Part shown: positions 1 through 6,800 of the stretch, piece by piece
Layout of the letters: the number at the start of each line of letters is the position of its first letter
How positions within the stretch are numbered: position 1 is the stretch's first letter
Assembly (NCBI GenBank): GCA_021789565.1
Contig: JAJYJL010000399.1
Coordinates: 1 to 7,221, forward strand
Reading direction: 5' to 3'
DNA: 7,221 bases
Origin: Acidobacteriota bacterium
Lineage (GTDB): Bacteria; Acidobacteriota; Terriglobia; UBA7540
The notes under the pieces: model-generated
What the model was told of the DNA's origin: nothing
The model's database searches: none
Seen by the model: only the letters and a program-made list of their open reading frames with translations
Translations under genes and position numbers: made by a program

Positions 1-1835
1 TCTATGTCAAACCCCACGACGCTGTTCGAAAACTGCCCGACGACATAGACCGCGCGGCGCCCCAAGTCAAGGGCGAGGCCGGTGGGGTAGTTGACCGCGG
101 CGGCAATGTCGGCGAGGACGGCTCCTCCAGTCCCGTCCAGGTTGGCGCGGACAACCTGCCCCGTGTAAGAACTGGTTACGTACATTTTCCCGCCGGCAAC
201 GTCGAGCGCGACTGCAAACGGGTGATCGAGGAGACCGTTGAAATTGCCCAGGTCCGTTCCCCCGGTACCGTTCAGGTCCGCTCGGACGATGCTGCTGCCC
301 TCCGTGCTGGCAACATAGAGGTAACCGCCCTCCGGGTCGATCGCAATCCCGTTCGGATTGCGCAAGAGCGCGCCCGGATTTCCGAGGCCGGTCCCCTCCG
401 TCCCATCCAGCTTCGCTCGACCGATGGTATTCAGCGCATAGTCGGTCACATACATTCTCGGGCGCTCGACCGTCATTGCGCTCCTTACGGTTACAGTATC
501 GCTGCAAGCATTGTTGCTCTTTGAGGATTCCGGCACGGCCCCATTGGGATCGGCAGCACAAATACCCCCGCTCGGGCTGGTGAGGCTCCCCACGGCGTTG
601 GGCATCACGGCAACATCGACAAACAGGTTGCTCCAGGCGGGTGCGAAAGAGACTCCGGCACCCGCGGCGGAGCAAGTGAGCACATTCGAGGCGATGGAAC
701 ACGTAATATTGGCCGCGTTCGTCACGTGGCCCGCACTCTGGTAGGCCACCTTATAAGTGGGCCCGGCCGGAAGATAGTTGCGAAAGATCACCTCACCGTC
801 GTCAAAGACTGCAGCAGCACTGCCCCAATTGTCTACCCCGAACCCCCAGTCAAAGCCGCTGCCGAGGGGGACGCCGTCCGGAACAGTGTTATGCGCCCAC
901 GCCATCAGGTCGGGCAGCGCGTCCAGGGCTAGATCGTTCGGGAGGAAGAGCTTGCCGGTAAGTCCCACCAACTCTTCGGCGCTTGTTCCGTTCAGATTCG
1001 CGCGAAACACTTTGCTTCCCCCATTGTCCGCCACATACATCCTGCTATTCGGCCGGTCCAAGGCAATCGCCGTCGGCTGAGTTAGGCCACCTAGATTCCC
1101 CAGGTCAGCAGCGCCGCTCCCGTCCAGGTTCGCCGTGACGACGGTCCCGCTCCAGCGATTCACGACATAGAGCTTGCCGTATGCAGGATCCACTGCCAGG
1201 CCTGTAGGCCCATCGAGTGAGACGGTCAGTGGCAGGACGATAGCATTTCCCCCGTCCAGGTCGGCGCGTATGATCTGATCCGCCCCCGCGTTTGAGATAA
1301 ACATGTAATTCCGCGTGGTATCTAGCGCTATACCCCAGGGAAAGCTGAGCTTGTTTCCCACACTCATCTCGCTGGCTCCGCTTCCGTCCAGGTTGGCCTT
1401 GACAACGCTATTCTTGCCATAGTTCGCGACATACATTTTGCCGTTCGCCAGGTCCAACGCAATACCCATGGGTCCGTTGGTGCTGACGAGCAATCCTCCG
1501 AGGCCCAGGACGGTGGGACTGGAACCGTCGAGGTTGGCCCTCACGACATTCTTGCCCGATACATTTACGATGTACATGCGCCCATGCTTGAGGTCTAGCG
1601 CCATCCCTGACGGCAAGCCAAGCTGGCCTGCCAGGCCGGTCAGCTCAACCGGGCTTGCGCCGTCGAGGTTGGAGCGTACCAACGAGTCCGAGCCATAGTT
1701 CAAGACGTACAGGTAAGGGCCGGCGGCAGAGACGTGCGTGACAAGGGAGCCGGAGGCGAGCCAGAACAAAAGAGTGAGGACGCCGAACGCGACAATACGG
1801 CACATACGCTTTGGAGCAAGGTGCTTGTTCATCAT
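1..1835 (-). CDS. Exported YWTD/NHL-type beta-propeller protein, 3' end cut by window edge
   Basis: This frame is open from ATG at 1835 to the window edge (611 whole codons, no stop). AAGGAG at 1843-1848, 7 nt upstream, supports 1835; a second ATG follows directly. Residues 1-37 form a signal peptide (basic start, hydrophobic FGVLTLLFWLA, likely cut near VSA|A). Residues 41-308 hold six repeats of about 45 residues of the form [LM]-Y-V-x-N-x5-V-x-R-A-N-L-D-G...P-x-G-[IL]-A-L-D, which is the LY/YWTD blade pattern; six blades would close one propeller. Residues 309-452 are a different beta-rich domain with Cys at 379, 388, 426 and 444, ending in a CARDB/DUF11-like 'PESSKSNNACSDTVTV'. From about 459 the blade repeats resume, with three complete and a fourth begun at the edge. 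No enzymatic residues are evident. The likely role is extracellular binding or scaffolding. The family-level call is confident; the function is unknown. Confidence 0.9.
   Translation of the reverse strand, partial: MMNKHLAPKRMCRIVAFGVLTLLFWLASGSLVTHVSAAGPYLYVLNYGSDSLVRSNLDGASPVELTGLAGQLGLPSGMALDLKHGRMYIVNVSGKNVVRANLDGSSPTVLGLGGLLVSTNGPMGIALDLANGKMYVANYGKNSVVKANLDGSGASEMSVGNKLSFPWGIALDTTRNYMFISNAGADQIIRADLDGGNAIVLPLTVSLDGPTGLAVDPAYGKLYVVNRWSGTVVTANLDGSGAADLGNLGGLTQPTAIALDRPNSRMYVADNGGSKVFRANLNGTSAEELVGLTGKLFLPNDLALDALPDLMAWAHNTVPDGVPLGSGFDWGFGVDNWGSAAAVFDDGEVIFRNYLPAGPTYKVAYQSAGHVTNAANITCSIASNVLTCSAAGAGVSFAPAWSNLFVDVAVMPNAVGSLTSPSGGICAADPNGAVPESSKSNNACSDTVTVRSAMTVERPRMYVTDYALNTIGRAKLDGTEGTGLGNPGALLRNPNGIAIDPEGGYLYVASTEGSSIVRADLNGTGGTDLGNFNGLLDHPFAVALDVAGGKMYVTSSYTGQVVRANLDGTGGAVLADIAAAVNYPTGLALDLGRRAVYVVGQFSNSVVGFDI
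480..911 (-). other. Inter-propeller domain with two Cys pairs
   Basis: Residues 309-452 of the left-edge gene interrupt the blade repeats. The segment begins 'LMAWAHNTVPDG' and contains 'ITCSIASNVLTCSA' (Cys 379 and 388), a spacing seen in DUF11-like exported beta domains. It then has 'GGICAADPNGAVPESSKSNNACSD' features, split here as Cys 426 and Cys 444 around a P-E-S-S-K-S-N-N motif typical of CARDB-like domains. Two disulfides are plausible in an exported protein. The domain name is an inference from motif style. Confidence 0.55.
912..1715 (-). repeat. Six tandem YWTD/NHL-like blade repeats (protein level)
   Basis: Residues 41-308 of the left-edge gene. Successive units start at about residues 41, 86, 133, 177, 221 and 265. 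Each has a Y-V/Y-I/F-I core strand, then V-x-[RKT]-[AS]-[ND]-L-[DN]-G, then P-x-G/P-x-[AD]-[IL]-A-L-D. Six units match the usual blade number of LDL-receptor-type YWTD propellers. The array resumes at 3-461 with three full units and a truncated fourth. Confidence 0.85.
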
Positions 1836-1842
1836 GGACAAT

Positions 1843-1848
1843 CTCCTT
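1843..1848 (-). promoter_or_regulatory. Ribosome binding site of the left-edge propeller gene
   Basis: AAGGAG lies 7 nt before ATG at 1835 and 10 nt before the second ATG at 1832. The spacing favours 1835. Confidence 0.75.
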
Positions 1849-1980
1849 CAAGCAGAAGACCAGGCAAGAAGCGCGTCATCGATGCAGTGCTGCGCGTGCT
1901 CAGCGCACGACGAGAGGCAAGATCAATGTCCAGGATTTGGCGAGGCGTTTTGTGTGTTTCCCCTTCAGGCTGCCTCCTCA

Positions 1981-1997
1981 GTTCCCGTTAATGGAAC
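1981..1997. repeat. Short inverted repeat GTTCC-N7-GGAAC
   Basis: The 5-bp arms are perfect complements around a 7-nt centre. It sits just beyond the long stem-loop in the direction of minus-strand transcription. It could be a small hairpin or an operator half-site pair, but arms this short can occur by chance. Confidence 0.35.
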
Positions 1998-2010
1998 ATT
2001 ACGCTCACCT

Positions 2011-2058
2011 GGGCTGGGCGCAGCCATTCCGGCAGTTGCGAATGGCCGCGCCTAGCCC
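2011..2058. repeat. Long imperfect stem-loop in the intergenic gap
   Basis: The left arm (2011-2029) and right arm (2040-2058) are near-perfect reverse complements. The outer 5 bp are GGGCT/AGCCC, then comes one non-Watson-Crick position (2016/2053), then 13 bp GGCGCAGCCATTC/GAATGGCCGCGCC with one further non-Watson-Crick position. On either strand one of these two positions is a G-U wobble and the other a mismatch. The loop is 10 nt (2030-2039). It begins 87 nt downstream of the 88-aa gene stop. No T-tract follows on either strand, so it is not a classic intrinsic terminator. It may be a transcript-end stabiliser, an attenuator or a REP-like element. Confidence 0.75.
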
Positions 2059-2124
2059 GTGGTTGCGGTGACCGTCATAGAGACGCGTGTGCGCTTTCTG
2101 ATGATGGCGTGCTTTTTCGCCGTT

Positions 2125-2138
2125 ACGTCAGATGACGT
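2125..2138. repeat. Palindromic site ACGTCA-N2-TGACGT
   Basis: Two perfect 6-bp complementary arms are separated by 2 nt, starting 7 bp past the end of the 88-aa stop codon. The 2-nt centre is too short for a good RNA hairpin, so a DNA-binding protein site is more natural than a terminator. Its position, 290 to 303 bp before the next start, is far for an operator of that gene. Confidence 0.4.
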
Positions 2139-2144
2139 GGTCCC

Positions 2145-2411
2145 TCACCTGACGAGGAGCGGTGTATACATGCAGCAGCAGCCGCTCCCGGTGAGAGCGG
2201 GCGATGCGCCCGACTGCAACGAATAACCGCCGCCACTCGCCGCGCCTCTCACTTGCCAGGTGGGGCCATCCAGTTGATAGCCCTCAGCCGTGTCCGGGCT
2301 TGGTACGCCGGTCCAAGCCGGGACGCCGTGTCCCGTGGATTGGGCGACGGCCACGCCGCTCACTAGCAGGAGGCCAATGAGCGCGAGGAGGAGTGCAATT
2401 CGCGTTTTCAT
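2145..2411 (-). CDS. Miniature exported protein (88 aa) with GGGYSL motif and YTPLLVR tail
   Basis: Start at 2411: AGGAGG at 2418-2423 lies 6 nt upstream and overlaps the TAG stop (2422-2424) of the 454-aa gene, so the two are almost certainly cotranscribed and probably translationally coupled. Residues 1-23 are a textbook signal peptide (MKTR, then ALLLALIGLLLVSG, cut near AVA|Q). That leaves a mature peptide of about 65 residues: 'YQLDGPTWQVRG', 'SGGGYSLQSG', then a C-C-C run at 78-80 and the C-terminal MYTPLLVR. From memory, longer Chloroflexota secreted proteins carry a Y-x-L-D-W...S-G-G-G-Y-x-L-x-G segment and end in a YLPLV-type tail. This looks like a reduced version of that layout with little between signal peptide and tail. 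The function is unknown. It could be a degenerate remnant, but the frame, ribosome binding site and signal peptide are intact. Confidence 0.82.
   Translation of the reverse strand: MKTRIALLLALIGLLLVSGVAVAQSTGHGVPAWTGVPSPDTAEGYQLDGPTWQVRGAASGGGYSLQSGASPALTGSGCCCMYTPLLVR
2156..2188. repeat. Inverted repeat GGAGCGG-N19-CCGCTCC at the 3' end of the 88-aa gene
   Basis: Perfect 7-bp arms at 2156-2162 and 2182-2188 flank a 19-nt loop, which holds the palindrome TGTATACA (2163-2170) and a CAG/CTG triplet run. On the coding strand the triplet run encodes three consecutive cysteines. The structure lies within the last 15 codons of the gene, so it may be a stabilising hairpin or simply a by-product of coding sequence. 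Confidence 0.45.
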
Positions 2412-2417
2412 CTTGCG

Positions 2418-2423
2418 CCTCCT
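2418..2423 (-). promoter_or_regulatory. Ribosome binding site of the 88-aa gene, overlapping the upstream stop codon
   Basis: Perfect AGGAGG with 6-nt spacing to ATG at 2411. Its first two bases on the coding strand are the last two of the upstream gene's TAG, which suggests translational coupling. Confidence 0.8.
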
Positions 2424-3786
2424 ACTGCAGTGTGACCATCACGGGAATGACGCCCGTGCCGGATGCGAGAGCGCCCAGAGACTTGCCGATGATGGTGCCG
2501 GGTTTGGGAGAGATCGCCTTCATGGCGTAGCCGGGATTGGACGAGGCCACGAGCAGGTCACCAGGTGAAATCGCTCCAAAGGACGCATCCACCTTGATCG
2601 CCTTGAAAGAGCCATGGGTAGCCACGGTTAGGTATTGCTGTGGAGGTATGGCCGTATTGTCAGTGGTACTTTTCACTATCCCCAGGTCCTCCATGTCTTT
2701 CGGTTCCCGAATTATCTCCTTTGTTCCCGGCGTATAATGCTGATCCACAATGCCGACCACACTGGCAGATTCTGTGACTTGGGCGCGCCGTACCTTGACG
2801 ACGGGAATTTCACCAAGCACGGCCGGCCCTGCGCCACTGATCACAACGAGATCGCCAAGCTCCAAGGCGAAGCTGTCATCATTCTGGGCCACGTCGACGA
2901 CGTACCCGACTTTGCTGCCACCCGCAGAGATGTTCCCCGCTACGTAGATGTTTCCCTCGACCCTCATGTCACCGTAGCCATAGAGCGCGAGACCGCTGCT
3001 AGAGCCGCTCGCACCGAATACGCCTGAGGCACTCGGTCCACCCTTGCCGTACACGCCGGTGGCCTTGTCAGAAACGCCATATACTGCAGTTTTGTTCGTG
3101 GAGTAGCCCTCTACGCCGTGCCCGTCGGCGCTCCTGCCCACGGCGCCTGGACCCTGCTGACCCTGTCCGTAGACTCCGATGCTGGTTCCAGCGCCATCCC
3201 CGCGCACGCCATTGCCGCCTCCGCTGTTCATCCCCCAAAAGCTGGGGCCGTTACTGCTGTTGTTAATTCGGAGGCCGGCGCCAGACCATCCGATGTTTGC
3301 GTTCCACACCTCGCCAAGATGGTCGTGGGGGCAGGCGGCGGCGCTTGGCGCGGAGGGAAAGACGCCACAGGCGCCAACGCCCAGGGGCTGGCGGGGCGTG
3401 AGCGGGGTATAGCCCGTCTCCCCCGGCCCGCGCACGGCTACCGATAACCACCTTTTCCCTTCCTCCGGCTGTCCTGCCGGCACGGAATTGAAGGCCCCTA
3501 GCGTGACGGCAAAGGCGCCTCCTTTCACCAACACATTTTGCTGGGTCTCGGACCACAGTCGCGTCCCGCCGTTCTCGGCATCGTAGAGCTCAAAGACAAA
3601 GCTGTATGAGCCGTCCGCGACCGGTTGCCCGGAGGCATTGGCGAGATGGCCGGGATAGGGAATGGTGAGTCCCGGCTGTGTCGAAACGAGACCGTGCGCG
3701 ATGGCACCCGACCCGGTGCCGATGCCTGCCACCAGCAGCAAGGCGATGACGAACGCGATGACCAGAACCGTTCTGCGCGTGAACAT
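2422..3786 (-). CDS. Exported fibre-like modular protein with GVYG repeat stalk (454 aa)
   Basis: Start chosen at 3786 because AAAAGGAGG (3791-3799) lies 4 nt upstream. A start at 3804 would turn this ribosome binding site into codons and has none of its own. Residues 1-30 are a signal peptide or membrane anchor (RR, then TVLVIAFVIALLLVAGIG). Residues 42-136 (IPYPGHLANASGQPVADG...FELYDA...W...GAFAVTLG...LTPRQPLGV) match a beta domain common at the head of secreted and fibre proteins. About 192-270 is a stalk of eight G-[VA]-x-G units (GVRG, GVYG, GVEG, AVYG, GVFG) spaced near 10 residues, as in beta-helical fibres. Residues 294-454 (GYVVDVA...LELGDLVVISG...GDLLVASSNPGYAMKA...IIGKSLGAL) resemble C-terminal domains of phage-fibre or peptidase-G2-like proteins. 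I see no catalytic motif I can assign. It lacks the YLPL tail of its neighbours and ends VMVTLQ. It is probably a trimeric surface fibre, by inference. Confidence 0.9.
   Translation of the reverse strand: MFTRRTVLVIAFVIALLLVAGIGTGSGAIAHGLVSTQPGLTIPYPGHLANASGQPVADGSYSFVFELYDAENGGTRLWSETQQNVLVKGGAFAVTLGAFNSVPAGQPEEGKRWLSVAVRGPGETGYTPLTPRQPLGVGACGVFPSAPSAAACPHDHLGEVWNANIGWSGAGLRINNSSNGPSFWGMNSGGGNGVRGDGAGTSIGVYGQGQQGPGAVGRSADGHGVEGYSTNKTAVYGVSDKATGVYGKGGPSASGVFGASGSSSGLALYGYGDMRVEGNIYVAGNISAGGSKVGYVVDVAQNDDSFALELGDLVVISGAGPAVLGEIPVVKVRRAQVTESASVVGIVDQHYTPGTKEIIREPKDMEDLGIVKSTTDNTAIPPQQYLTVATHGSFKAIKVDASFGAISPGDLLVASSNPGYAMKAISPKPGTIIGKSLGALASGTGVIPVMVTLQ
2977..3213 (-). repeat. GVYG-type fibre stalk repeats (protein level)
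   Basis: Residues about 192-270 of the 454-aa protein. The units are GVRG, GVYG, GAVG, GVEG, AVYG, GVYG, GVFG and ALYG at roughly 10-residue spacing, rich in Gly and Ser. Such patterns typically form beta-helical or triple-stranded fibre stalks. Confidence 0.65.
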
Positions 3787-3790
3787 GGTG

Positions 3791-3799
3791 CCTCCTTTT
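3791..3799 (-). promoter_or_regulatory. Ribosome binding site deciding the start of the 454-aa gene
   Basis: AAAAGGAGG with 4-nt spacing to ATG at 3786. It lies inside the codons that would follow the alternative ATG at 3804, which argues against the longer start. Confidence 0.8.
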
Positions 3800-3824
3800 G
3801 GCATTAAAATCTGTCGTGCTAGGG

Positions 3825-3863
3825 TTATCTCCGAATCAGCGGGAGATAGAGCTTGTAGGTGCC
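3825..3863 (-). pseudogene. Orphan C-terminal tail (GTYKLYLPLIRR-stop) with no gene attached
   Basis: One nucleotide after the TAG of the 1009-aa gene, in the +1 frame, thirteen codons read GTYKLYLPLIRR and then TAA (3825-3827). This matches the true C-terminus of the preceding protein, NTPKLYLPLLRR, at 9 of 12 residues. The DNA matches at only about 25 of 39 bases, with many differences synonymous (CTC/TTG, CTC/CTG, CGC/CGG, CGC/AGA). No start codon or body of a protein precedes it: its frame is closed upstream by a stop at 3906-3908. It is best read as the 3' remnant of a deleted secreted-protein gene, or a tail left by recombination at tails. A programmed +1 extension of the 1009-aa protein is a less likely alternative. 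Confidence 0.7.
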
Positions 3864-3864
3864 G

Positions 3865-6800
3865 CTAGCGGCGCAGGAGCGGCAAATAGAGCTTGGGAGT
3901 GTTGACTACCGGGTTCTGGACGCTGATGTTCACATTCGCGCTTGAGAGTGCATACGAATTCCCGTCGTGCCCATTCCAACCAAAGCTCGTGGTTCCCGTC
4001 CAGCCACTCTTCGGCGCGAACGCGAGGTTGGCGAGGCTGCCCTCAGGAATTTCCTGACTCACAGTCACAGCAGTTCCACCAAGGGTCAATGTGCCGTTTG
4101 CAGGGAGAGAGAGGACTTGGATCTTGGCGAGGGGCTCGGATTCGGCATCGGAGAGGGCGGAAGTAAAGTCGGTGGTAGAATAGTGGAGGAGCGTGTTTAA
4201 TCGACCGGTCTTGGCGATGTTTGAGAGAGTGGGAGGGTTGTTGTCCAGATACTGGGCAAAGTTGGCTGAAACCTTGTTCCCCCCCGTCGAAAAGTGCCCG
4301 CCTACGGATACCTTTCCATATCGCCAGGCTAGAGAGGCGACGGGCGCGACGGACGCGGGCCGTGGTCCAATGCCGCTGCCAAGGGCTGACCAGACGCTCT
4401 TGTTCCATTTGGCGATGTATCGGGCTGGGGTCTTGGACGAGCATGCCTCGTTTGTGCAAACGTTCTGGAAGACTCCTCCGGCAAAGATATTGTTGCTTTC
4501 ATCTATGGCGAGGCTGTAGACCCAGTTGTCCAGTCCTTGACCCACCTTGGACCAAGTCGATCCGTTCCATCGGGCGATACAGTTCACTTTGATCGACTGA
4601 CTGCAGGTTTCGTCCGCGCAAATGGTCCAGAACGCGCCGCCGGCGTAGAGGTTATTGCTGCTGTCTACTACAAGAGAGTTGACGTCGCCGGTGAGACCCT
4701 GCCCCAGCTTGAACCAGTTCTTCCCGTCCCATCCTGCAATGTGGTTGACAGTTAGACCCTGCGAGCAGGCGGCGTCGGCGCAGACATCCGTCCCTTGGAA
4801 GGCAATGTAGAGATTGTTGGAATTGTCCACCGCGAGAGAATTCACCTCTCCTTGCACGCCGAAGCTGACTGACGACCAGAGTCCGGTGGCCCGGTCCCAG
4901 CGGGCGAGATTGTGCATAAGGGCGTAGTTGCTGCAGTCCACATTTTTGCAGATGGGGCCTAGCCAACCCCCCGCGTAGAGGTTCCCATCCCGGTCCAGCA
5001 CGAGTGCGTATGCCCAGCCCACAATTCCATAGCTGACCGCAAACCAGTTGTGAGAGGCTGGATCCCATCGCGCCACGCTTCGGACCTGGGTGCCGGGTGC
5101 GCAATTTGGATCAGCACAGACATTCTGAAAGTCCCCGCCCGCATAGAGATTGCCCGCCTCGTCGATGGCGAGCGCGTTCACTGTATAACCCGACAATCCA
5201 TTGCCCAAGGCGGACCAGTGAGTGCCGTCCCATTGCGCGATATGGTTCACACGAATACCCCCAGCCGTGAGAAAATCTCCGCCGACGTAGACATTCCCCT
5301 TTCCGTCTGCGGCGACCGCCTTGGCAACAGTCGGGCCCGCCCCGTTGCCCGCGTAAAGCGAGGCCCACCTCGCGCCATCCCAACGTGCGATTCCGGTGGT
5401 CACCCTGCCTTCGGCAAACTGGAAATTGCCACCCGCAATCAGGCCGGTGCCGCTCGCAAGCAGGGCCCAGACGGTTTCGATGCTGTTGGCGCTCTGGATA
5501 CCGCCGCCGAGCGCGGACCAGCTCCCGTTCCACTGTGCAACATGGCTGACGGGGGAACCGCCATGGTTGATAGAGTTGAAGGCCGTAAAATCACCACCGA
5601 CGAACAAATTCTGATTCGCGTCCACTGCGAGAGCGTTGACGGTGCCGTTCAAACCATACCAACCCGGCGATCCCATTTGTGCGAGACTCCATCCCGAGGA
5701 CCCGGTGTCCCACCGGGCAATGCGGTTTACATGGGGGCCACTTGTGTTGCAGGCATCGTTCCCGCAGATGTATGTAAAGGCGCCGCCAATATAAAGCCAC
5801 GAATTCTTGGAATCGAGCGCAAGCGCAAAAACAGCATAATCCACACCGTTCATCCCGTTCCAGGTAAGCGCCGACCACGAGTTCGTGGACCGCGTGTAGG
5901 CAGCAACGTTATTCGCGGGGAACGGGACGGTCGCTGCAGCATTGGCGGCGCTGAACCATCCTCCCACATAGAGGGTGCCCTTGGAGCCGGTGCCCGACCA
6001 AGCGAGTGCGCAGACATATCCGTTCACGCCAATGTTGCTGCCGGAGCCGAGTGCCGACCATTGCCCGCCGAGTGTCCATGTCCACTTGGCAACATAGTAA
6101 GTGAGCGCCTTTGTGCTGCAATCGGAGTTGGTGCAATAGCCACCAAAGTTGCCGCCGACATAGAGGTCTTGATCCTCGTCCAGTGCGAGTGCAACAACTG
6201 GGCCATTAACTCCATTCACGCCGGTGGCGGGGTCGCCGAGGGGATGCCAGGCTCCCGCGGACCACATGGCGATATAATTGACTGGCGTTGGGGTGGATGC
6301 GCAGTCAGGGGTATCGCAAACATGGCGGAAGGTGCCTCCGGCGTAGAGCCGGTGGTTAACGGGATCGTAGGCCAGCCCGTAGACGGTATTATCAAATCCG
6401 CCGCCCAGCGCGGACCAGTTCGTCCCATCCCACTTGGCAATCCTCGCGGCCGCCACGCTTCCAGCCGCGTAGAATTCGCCGCCAATAAAGACATCCCCGT
6501 TTTCGCCCGCGACCAGAGCATGCACTGCTCCGTTCACGCCGGTGGGGCCAAAGCCAGCCGTCCATTTCTCATCGCCGGAAACCCGCGGATTTTCGGATCC
6601 CGCGTCACCCGCCCCGCGCTCTTCTGCGGGGCCCAGCGATGCAAACCGCGGTGGCTCGTTCTCTCCACTGACGAGCGACCACCCGCGCGCATCCAGCGAG
6701 CCGCTAAAGCCAGGGGGCAGAGCAAGCGTCCCATCGGGAGCGAGAAAGGTGGCGAGGGAAGCGCCTGTTGACGCAGGGTTTGAACTGGCGTCCGGGACTG

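Larger units (their letters stand above)
1836..2144. other. 309-bp intergenic region, structured, no gene seen
   Basis: This gap separates the stop of the 88-aa gene (2145) from the start of the left-edge propeller gene (1835). I find no convincing coding region in it on either strand. It carries several inverted repeats: 2011-2058 (long stem-loop), 2125-2138, 1981-1997 and 1895-1909 (5-bp stem, 5-nt loop). I could not pick out a convincing -35/-10 pair on the minus strand. It is much longer than the other gaps in the cluster, so it probably holds the promoter and leader of the downstream gene or a termination/attenuation region for the upstream unit. Confidence 0.6.

Noticed and set aside
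67..702. A 211-codon open frame on the minus strand
   Set aside because: It is a shadow frame of the left-edge propeller gene. Its product is Arg-rich and without domains, while the true frame shows regular blades throughout.
1973..1978. An isolated AGGAGG on the minus strand in the 309-bp gap, suggesting a hidden small gene
   Set aside because: No ATG, GTG or TTG occurs at a usable distance downstream, so no gene can be supported.
1981..1985. GGAAC on the minus strand as an ECF sigma -35 element
   Set aside because: No CGT/GTC-type -10 element is found at the expected 16-17 nt spacing.
2011..2058. Calling the stem-loop an intrinsic terminator
   Set aside because: No T-tract follows on the minus or plus strand. 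Kept as an inverted repeat of unknown role.
4246..6528. DNA-level tandem repeat or CRISPR-like array
   Set aside because: The repetition is at protein level with diverged codons. There are no identical direct repeats with unique spacers.
5050..6771. A 573-codon open frame on the plus strand
   Set aside because: It lies wholly antisense to the 1009-aa repeat gene, which has a signal peptide, ribosome binding site and clear domains. The predicted product is Arg/Pro/Gly-rich with no domain, and the length arises from GC-rich repeat codons.
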